DNA of 64,000 bases, taken from NCBI RefSeq assembly GCF_020010905.1, contig NZ_JAGJBY010000002.1, positions 2,976,001 to 3,040,000 of the forward strand, in the 5' to 3' direction. Below are positions 18,901-27,900 of this stretch, one piece after another (within the stretch, counting starts at the first letter, position 1; the number at the start of each line of letters is the position of its first letter). The notes below the pieces were generated by a model. The model was not told the origin of the DNA. It saw only the letters and a program-made list of their open reading frames with translations, and did not search any database. This DNA comes from Streptomyces acidiscabies. GTDB lineage: Bacteria > Actinomycetota > Actinomycetes > Streptomycetales > Streptomycetaceae. The position numbers and the translations under genes are program-made.

Positions 18901-21900
18901 CGCGCAGCGCACGCGAACAGCTGCTGTGCGACCTCTTCAGCGAGGTGCTCGGCGTCGCCCAAGTCGGCCCGGACGACGACTTCTTCGCGCTCGGCGGCCA
19001 CTCCCTGCTCGCCACCCGCCTGATCTCCCGCATCCGCGCGACCCTCGGCGTCGAACCCGAACTCCGTGCCCTCTTCGAGGCCCCCACCCCGGCCGCCCTC
19101 GCTGCCCGCCTCGGCGACGCGGACACGGCGCGCCCCGCGCTCACCCGCCAACTCCGCCCCGGCGTCCTGCCGTTGTCGTTCGCCCAGCGCCGCCTGTGGT
19201 TCCTGCACCGCATGGAGGGCCCGAGCGCCACCTATGCCATGCCGCTCGCCCTGCGCCTGACCGGCCCCCTCGACCGCGAGGCACTCCGCCTCGCCCTCGG
19301 CGATGTGACGGATCGTCATGAAAGCCTGCGGACGGTCTTCCCGGACGTGGACGGCGTCCCCCACCAGCACATCCTGACGGACGCCCACCCCGCCCTGACC
19401 GTCATCGACACCGACGAGGCCGGCCTCCCCGAGGCACTGGCCCGCGCCGCGAGCCACGGATTCGACCTGGCCACCGAAATCCCCCTGCGCGCCAAGCTGT
19501 TCACCCTCGCGCCAGAGGAACACGTCCTGCTCCTCCTCCTGCACCACATCGCGGGCGACGGCTGGTCGCTCCGGCCGCTGTCGCGAGACCTGGCGACGGC
19601 GTACGCGGCCCGCAGCCGGGGCGAGGCGCCGGACTGGGCCCAACTCCACGTCCAGTACGCCGACTACACCCTCTGGCAACGCGACCTCCTCGGCGAGGAG
19701 TCCGACGCCACGAGCGCCTTCGCCGGACAGACCGCCTACTGGCGCGAGGCGCTGGCGAGCCTCCCCGAACAGCTCCACCTCCCCACCGACCGCCCCCGCC
19801 CGGCGGGCACCACCCACCGAGGCGGCCTCCTCGCGGCGACCGTGGACGCCGAACTCCACGGCGCGCTCCACGAGTTGGCCCGCCGCAACGGCGCGAGCCT
19901 GTTCATGGTGCTCCAGGCCGGTCTCGCTGCTCTGTTCACGCGGCTCGGCGCGGGCACGGACATCGCGGTCGGGAGCCCGGTGGCGGGCCGTACGGACCAG
20001 GCGCTGGACGACCTGGTGGGCTTCTTCGTCAACACCCTTGTCCTGCGCACCGACACGTCCGGCGACCCCACCTTCACCGACCTCCTCGGCCGCGTCCGGG
20101 AGAGCGCGCTGTCGGCCTACGACCACCAGGACGTGCCGTTCGAGCACCTGGTGGAGACCCTCAACCCGGTTCGCTCCCTCGCCCACCACCCCTTGTTCCA
20201 GGTCCTGTTGGCTCTCCAGAACACCCCCGAGGGCGACTTCGCCCTCCCCGGTCTGCACACCGCCCCGGTCCCCGTCGGCAACGGCACCGCCCGCCTCGAC
20301 CTCGCGATCGCCGTCACCGAACACCGCCGCCCCGACGGCACCCCCGACGGCCTCGAAGCGGTCCTGGAGTACAGCGCCGACCTCTTCGACGAGGACTCCG
20401 TACGCACCCTCTTCGACCGCTGGCGACGGCTGTTGACCGCTGCCGCCACCGGCCCCGGCCGCCGCATCGGCACGCTCGACGTCCTCGACGCGCGGGAACG
20501 CCTCACCCTCCTGCACGACCGCAACACCACCCGCGAGGTACCGGAAGCCGTCCTCCCGGACCTGTTCCGGCGACAGGTGAGCCGCCGCCCCGACGCCCCC
20601 GCGGTCGTCAGTGGCGAAACAACGGTCACGTACGCCGAACTCGACGCCCGCGCCAACCGGTTCGCGCACCAACTGATCCAACAGGGCGTCGGCCCCGAGG
20701 ACTTGGTGGCGCTGAAGCTGCCCCGGTCCGTCGAGCTGATCGTCGCCATCCTCGGCGTCCTGAAGGCGGGCGCGGCCTACGTCCCCGTCGACCCGGAGTA
20801 CCCGGAGGCGCGGATCGCGCACATGCTGGACGACGCGCGGCCCGTGCGCGTCGTCGAGGCCCCGGAGACCGTTGCAGCAACCGATTACCCCGACACGACA
20901 CCGCAGGTCCGCAGCCTGCCCCAGCATCCGGCGTACGTCATCTACACCTCGGGCTCGACCGGCCGCCCCAAGGGCGTCGTCGTCACCCACGCCGGCATCC
21001 CGAGCCTCGTCGCCACCCAGGTCGAACGCCTCGCCCTCGACGACGACAGCCGCGTCCTCCAGTTCACCTCCACCGGATTCGACGCCTCCTTCTGGGACCT
21101 GTGCGCCGCACTCCTCACGGGCGCCGCCCTGGTCCTCGCCCCCACCGACGCCCCCTTGCCCGCGCTGACGGACCTCGACGTGACGCATGTGACGGTTCCG
21201 CCGTCCGTACTGGTGGCGCTGGAAGGAGAGTTGACTGCTACGACACTCGTGGTCGCGGGGGAGGCGTGCTCGCCGGAACTCGTCCAGCGCTGGGCACCCG
21301 GCCGTCGGATGATCAACGCGTACGGCCCGACCGAGACGACGGTCTGCGCCACGGCGAGCACCCCGCTCACCCCGACGGGTCAACTCCCGCCCATCGGCGG
21401 CCCGATCACCGGCGCCCGCGTGTACGTCCTCGACGCCGGCCTCCAACCTGTGGCGCCCGGAGTCGCCGGTGAACTCTATGTCGCGGGCGCCGGGTTGGCG
21501 CGTGGCTACCTCAACCGGCCCGCCCTGACGGCGGATCGGTTCGTCGCCGACCCCTACGGTCCTCCCGGTGCCCGCATGTACCGCACCGGCGACCTCGTCC
21601 GCTGGACGCGTGACGGCGAGCTGGAGTTCGCCGGACGCGCCGACGACCAGGTCAAGGTGCGCGGCTTCCGTATCGAACCGGCGGAGATCGAGGCCCAGTT
21701 GGCCGAGCACCCCGAGGTCGCGCACACGGTCGTGGCGGTACGGCGGGAGCGGCTCGTCGGTTACGTCGTCCCCGTGCCGGGCGCCGAGCCCGCCCCCGCC
21801 GCGCTGCGGGCGCACCTGAAGGAGCGGCTGCCGGACCACATGGTGCCCAGCGCGTTCGTCGTGCTGGACGCGCTGCCGCTGACGCCGAACGGCAAGCTGG

Positions 21901-24900
21901 ACCGAGTCGCCCTGCCCACCCCGGAGTTCACCTCAACCGGTCGCGAAGCCCGCACACCCCGCGAGCAGTTGCTCGCCGGACTCTTCGCCGAAGTGCTCGG
22001 CGTCGCTCAAGTAGGCGCGGACGACGGCTTCTTCGACCTCGGCGGCCACTCCCTGCTCGCCACCCGCCTCGCCTCCCGGGTCCGCGCCACCCTCGGCGTG
22101 GAACTCCCGCTGCGCACCCTGTTCGAGACGCCTACCGTCGCCGGACTCGCCGCCGCACTGGACTCCGCAGGACAGGCCCGGCCCGTCCTGACGAGCCAAG
22201 TCCGCCCGGACGTCCTGCCGTTGTCGTTCGCCCAGCGCCGCCTGTGGTTCCTGCACCAGATGGAGGGCAGCGAGGCCACCTACAACATCCCCCTCGCCCT
22301 GCGCCTCACCGGACAGCTCGACGAACGCGCCCTCGAAGCGGCCCTCGCCGATGTCGCGGACCGCCACGAGACCCTCCGCACGGTGTTCCCCGAAGGCCCG
22401 GACGGCACCCCGACCCAACACGTCCTGGACGCCGTCCACCCCCGCCTCAGGGTCACCCACACCGACGAAGCCCGCCTGCCGGAACTCCTCTCCAGCGCGG
22501 CCCGCTCCACCTTCGACCTGACCGCTGAACTCCCCCTGAAGGCCGAGCTGTTCGCGCTCACCGGCGAGGAACACGTCCTGCTCCTCGTCATGCACCACAT
22601 CGCCGGCGACGGCTGGTCCACCGGCCCCCTCTCCCACGACCTCGCCGAGGCGTACGCCGCCCGCCGCGCCGGCCGCAAACCGGACTGGCAGCCCCTGCCC
22701 GCGCAGTACGCCGACTACACCCTGTGGCAACGCGCCCTCCTCGGTGATGAGTCCGACCCCGCGAGCACCTTCGGCGGACAACTCGGCTACTGGAAACACC
22801 AGTTGGCCGACCTCCCCGACCAACTCCGCCTCCCCGCTGACCGACCGCGCCCGGCGGTCGCCGGATATGACGGCGCCCACCTCCTCGTCGACCTCGACCC
22901 GGAACTCCACCAGGGCCTGCGCGACCTCGCCGGGCGGCAGGGCGCGAGCCTGTTCATGGTGCTCCAAGCAGGTCTGGCAGCGCTGTTCACGCGGCTGGGA
23001 GCGGGCACGGACATCGCGGTCGGGAGCCCGGTGGCGGGCCGTACGGACCAGGCGCTGGACGATCTGGTGGGGTTCTTCGTCAACACCCTTGTCCTGCGCA
23101 CCGATACATCCGGCGACCCCTCCTTCGAGGAGCTGGTCCGGCGGGTCCGGGAGACGTCCCTGTCGGCGTACGCCCACCAGGACCTGCCGTTCGAGAACCT
23201 CGTCGAGGAACTCAACCCGGTCCGTTCCCTCTCCCATCACCCGCTGTTCCAGGTGATGTTCGCCCTCCAGAACGCCCCGATGGGCACCTTCGACCTGCCC
23301 GGCCTGCGCGTCACCCCGCTGACCGTGCCGACCGGCACCGCCAAGTTCGACCTCGGCTTCAACCTCTACGAGCGCCCCGAGGGCGGCATCTCCGGAGCCG
23401 TCGAGTACGCCACCGACCTCTACGACCCCGACACGGTCACCGGCCTCGTCGACCGCTGGACCCGCTTGCTGCGAGCGGGAGTTGAAGAACCCACCCGGCC
23501 CATCGGTCGCGCCGACATCCTCACCGCCGACGAACGCCGCCGCCTGCTGGAGCCCGCCGCCGACAGCGGCATCCCCGCCGAGCCCCTCCCGACCTCCTTC
23601 GCCCGCCAGGTACGGACGACGCCCGACGCCGTCGCGCTGGTCGCGGGGGAGCGGGAGCTGTCCTACGCCGAACTCGACGCCCGCGCCAACCGGTTCGCGC
23701 ACCACCTGATCCAACAGGGCGTCGGCCCCGAGGACTTGGTGGCGCTGAAACTGCCCCGGTCCGTCGAACTCGTCGTCGGCATCCTCGGTGTCCTGAAGGC
23801 GGGCGCGGCCTACCTGCCCGTCGACCCGGCGTACCCGGAGTCCCGGATCGCGTTCATGCTGGACGACGCGCGACCGGCGGTCGTCGTCGACTCCCCGGAA
23901 ACTGTTGCAGCAACCGATTACCCCGACACGACACCCCCGATCCACGCCCTCCCGCAGCACCCGGCGTACGTCATCTACACCTCGGGCTCGACCGGCCGCC
24001 CCAAGGGCGTCGTCGTCAGCCACTCCGGGCTCGCCCACCTGGTCGCGGGCCAGGTCGAGCGGTTCGCCATCGACGCGGACAGCCGGGTCCTCCAGTTCGC
24101 CTCGCCCAGCTTCGACGCGTCCGTGTCCGAGCTGTACACGGCCCTGCTGACCGGCGCGACCCTCGTCCTGCCGCCACCCGGCAACCCGCTCCCGGCGCTC
24201 ACCGAACTCGACGTGACGCATGTGACGGTGCCGCCGTCCGTACTGGTGGCGCTGGAAGGGGAGTTGACGGCCACGACGCTGGTCGTGGCGGGTGAGGCGT
24301 GCTCGCCGGAACTTGTCCAGCGCTGGGCACCCGGCCGTCGGATGATCAACGCGTACGGCCCGACCGAGACGACGGTCTGCGCCACGATGAGCGACCCGCT
24401 CACCCCGACCGGCCAACTCCCGCCCATCGGACGCCCGATCACCGGCGCCCGCGTATACGTCCTCGACGCCGGCCTCCAGCCGGTCCCGCCCGGAGTGCCG
24501 GGCGAACTCTACGTATCCGGCGCCGGGTTGGCGCGCGGCTACCTCAACAGGCCCGCCCTGACGGCGGATCGGTTCGTCGCCGACCCCTACGGTCCTCCCG
24601 GCACCCGCATGTACCGCACCGGCGACCTCGTCCGCTGGACCCGTGACGGCGAGCTGGAGTTCGCCGGACGCGCCGACGACCAGGTCAAGGTGCGCGGCTT
24701 CCGTATCGAACCTGCCGAGGTGGAAGCCCAGTTGACCGACCACCCGGCCGTGGCGCACAGCATCGTGACGGTACGGGACGATCGCCTGATCGCCTACGTC
24801 GTCCCGGCCACCGCACGTCGTGACCACGAACTGGACATCGTGGAGACCTGGCGGGAGACCTACGACGCCCTCCCCGTGACCGCAGCGCAGACCGCGTTCG

Positions 24901-27900
24901 GCGAGAACTTCACCGGCTGGAACAGCAGTTACGACGGCCGCCCCATCCCGGAGGCGGAGATGCGCGAGTGGCGGGACGCCACCGTCGACCGCATCCGAGC
25001 GCTCAAGCCCCGCCGCATCCTGGAGGTCGGCGCCGGAACCGGCCTGCTGCTGGCGAAACTCGCGCCCGACTGCGAGACGTACTGGGCGACCGACTTCTCG
25101 GCGACCGCGATCGGCGTCCTCAGCGAACACGTCGAACAGCGGCCGGAGTTGACCGGCAGGGTGGTCCTGCGCACCCAGCCCGCGCACGACGTGACCGGCC
25201 TGCCCGAGGGTGAGTTCGACACGATCGTCATCAACTCGGTGATCCAGTACTTCCCGAGCGGCGAGTATCTCCGGGACGTCGTGGGCAAGTTGACGGGTCT
25301 CCTTGCACCCGGAGGCGCCCTGTTCCTCGGCGACGTCCGCAACCTGCGGCTGTTGCGCCCGTTCCTTGCCGCCGTCCACGGCATGGACCCGGACGCGATC
25401 GACCAAGCGGTACGGCGCGAGGAGGAACTCCTCGTCGACCCCGACTGGTTCACCATGCTGGGCCAGAACCTGGACGTCTCCATCGAGATCCGCCGGGGCC
25501 GCCACCACAACGAACTCACTCGCCACCGCTACGACGTCACCCTCCGCAGGGCGACCGGGACCACAGCACAGTCCCTCACTCAACTCGCCTGGGGTCAGGA
25601 CGTGTTCACCCTGGACCAGGCCCTCGCGGCAGCCGCCGCGACCCCCGCCCTGCGGATCACGGGTGTCCCCAACACCCGCCTCGCCACCGAGACCGGCCAC
25701 GACCCGCAAGGCGTTCCGGACCCCGAGGACTGGTACACCTGCGGTCGCCCCACCCACGTCACCTGGTCCCCGGACGGCCCCGACCTCCTCGACGTCAGCT
25801 TCGTCGCCGAGAGCCACCCCGCCGCCTACGGCCACACCACTCCCCACGGCCACTCCATCTCCCACGGCCGCCCCACCCCGTACCGCCCCGCAGCCAACAA
25901 GAGCACCCCCCTCACCAACACCCCCCGCGCCACCGGCAACCTCCCCGCCACCCTCCGCACCCACGCCCGCGATCGGCTCCCCGAGCACCTCGTCCCATCG
26001 GTCTTCGTCATCCTCGACGACCTCCCCCGCACAGCCAGCGGAAAGCTCGACCGCGCCGCCCTGCCCGCCCCCGAGGCGGACCGCACGACCACAGGACGCG
26101 CCCCCCGCACACCCCAAGAGGAGCTGCTGGCCGACCTGTTCGGCGAGATCCTGAACACCGGACGCGTCGGCGTCGACGACAACTTCTTCGACCTCGGCGG
26201 CCATTCACTCCTCGCGACCCGCCTCGCCTCCCGGGTCCGCGCCACCCTCGGCGTCGAACTCGACGTCCGGGCCCTGTTCGAGGCGCCCACCCCGGCTGCC
26301 CTCGCCGCCCGCCTCGACCAGGCCGGCACCGCAAGGCCCGCGCTGGTCAAGGCCGAACGGCCCGAACAGGTACCGCTGTCGTTCGCCCAGCGCCGCCTGT
26401 GGTTCCTGCACCGCATGGAGGGCCCGAGCGCCACCTACAACATGCCGCTCGCCCTGCGCCTCACCGGCCGTCTCGACCGCGAGGCCCTGGAGTCGGCACT
26501 GCATGATGTGACGGACCGTCACGAAAGCCTGCGGACCGTCTTCCCGGACGTCGGCGGCGTGCCTCACCAGCGCGTCCTGGCCGACGCCCGCCCCGCGCTG
26601 CCCGTCCTCGACGCCGACGAGGAGCAGCTCCCAGGACTCCTCGCCGAGGCCGCCGCGCACGGCTTCGACCTCGCCGACGAACTGCCCCTGCGCGCCCACC
26701 TGTTCAGGCTCGGCGCCGAGACGCACGTCCTGTTGGTCGTCGTCCACCACATCGCGGGCGACGGCTGGTCCATGGGCCCGCTCTCCCGCGACCTGGCGAG
26801 CGCGTACGCCGCTCGCTGCCGGGGCGAGGCGCCGGATTGGGCCGAACTCCCTGTCCAGTACGCCGACTACACGCTCTGGCAACAGGACCTGCTCGGCGAC
26901 GCCGACGACACGGACAGCCGCCTCGCCGGACAACTCGCCTACTGGAAGCGGGCATTGGCGGGCATCCCGGATCAGACCCCGCTGCCCACCGACCGTCCCC
27001 GCCCCGCCACCGCGTCCCAGCGTGGCGCCCAGCTCGCGCTGCACATGGATGCCGAACTCCACGGCAAGCTCCGCGAGTTGTGCGCCCACCACGGCGCCAG
27101 CATGTTCATGGTGCTGCAAGCCGGTCTCGCCGCACTCCTCACCCGGCTCGGCGCCGGCGAGGACGTGCCGGTCGGCAGCCCCGTCGCCGGGCGCACCGAC
27201 GAGGCCCTCGACGACCTGGTCGGGTTCTTCGTCAACACCCTTGTCCTGCGCACCGACACGTCCGGCGACCCGACATTCGCCGAACTCCTCGGCCGGGTCC
27301 GGGAGACCGCCCTGTCCGCCTACGCCCACCAGGACGTGCCGTTCGAGCACCTCGTGGAGGTCGTCAACCCGGCCCGCTCCCTCGCCCACCACCCCTTGTT
27401 CCAGGTGATGTTGGCCCTCCAGAACGCCCCCACGGGCGAGTTCACGCTCCCCGGACTCACCCTCGGCCACGAGTCCGTCCCGACCGGGACCGCCCGCTGT
27501 GACCTCACGTTCAGCCTCGCCGAGCGGTACACCGAGGACGGGCGGCCGGACGGGCTGGTCGGCGCGGTCGAGTACGCGACCGACCTGTTCGACCCCGAGA
27601 CGGTCGGCGCACTCGTCAGCAGGTGGGTGCGGTTCCTCGAAATCGCCGCCCAGCACACCGAGATGACGCTCAGTCAGGTCGATGTTCTGGACGACGAGGA
27701 ACGCCGGCACCTCCTCGCCGTCGCCACCGGCGCCGAACTCGCCCCGGTTCACCCCCTCACCGACCTGTTCGCCGAGCAGGTGCGGGCCACCCCCGACGCC
27801 GTCGCCGTAGAGCAGGACGGCACGACCTGGTCGTACCGGCAGGTCGACGAGCGGGCCAACCGGCTCGCGCACGCCCTCGCCGGGCAGGGAGTCGGCCCCG

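Noticed and set aside
12858..26204. Very long minus-strand open frames (e.g. 17588-12858, 21839-17598, 26204-21933) opposite the NRPS
   Set aside because: They are the codon-register shadow of high-GC NRPS modules, repeat with module period, lack ribosome sites and have repetitive Gly/Val/Glu-rich composition with no domain pattern.
22209..26360. Epimerization domain in module 6 instead of a methyltransferase
   Set aside because: The insertion lies inside the A domain and has a SAM-binding ILEVGAGTG motif; no HHxxxDG of an E domain is present between A6 and the next C.
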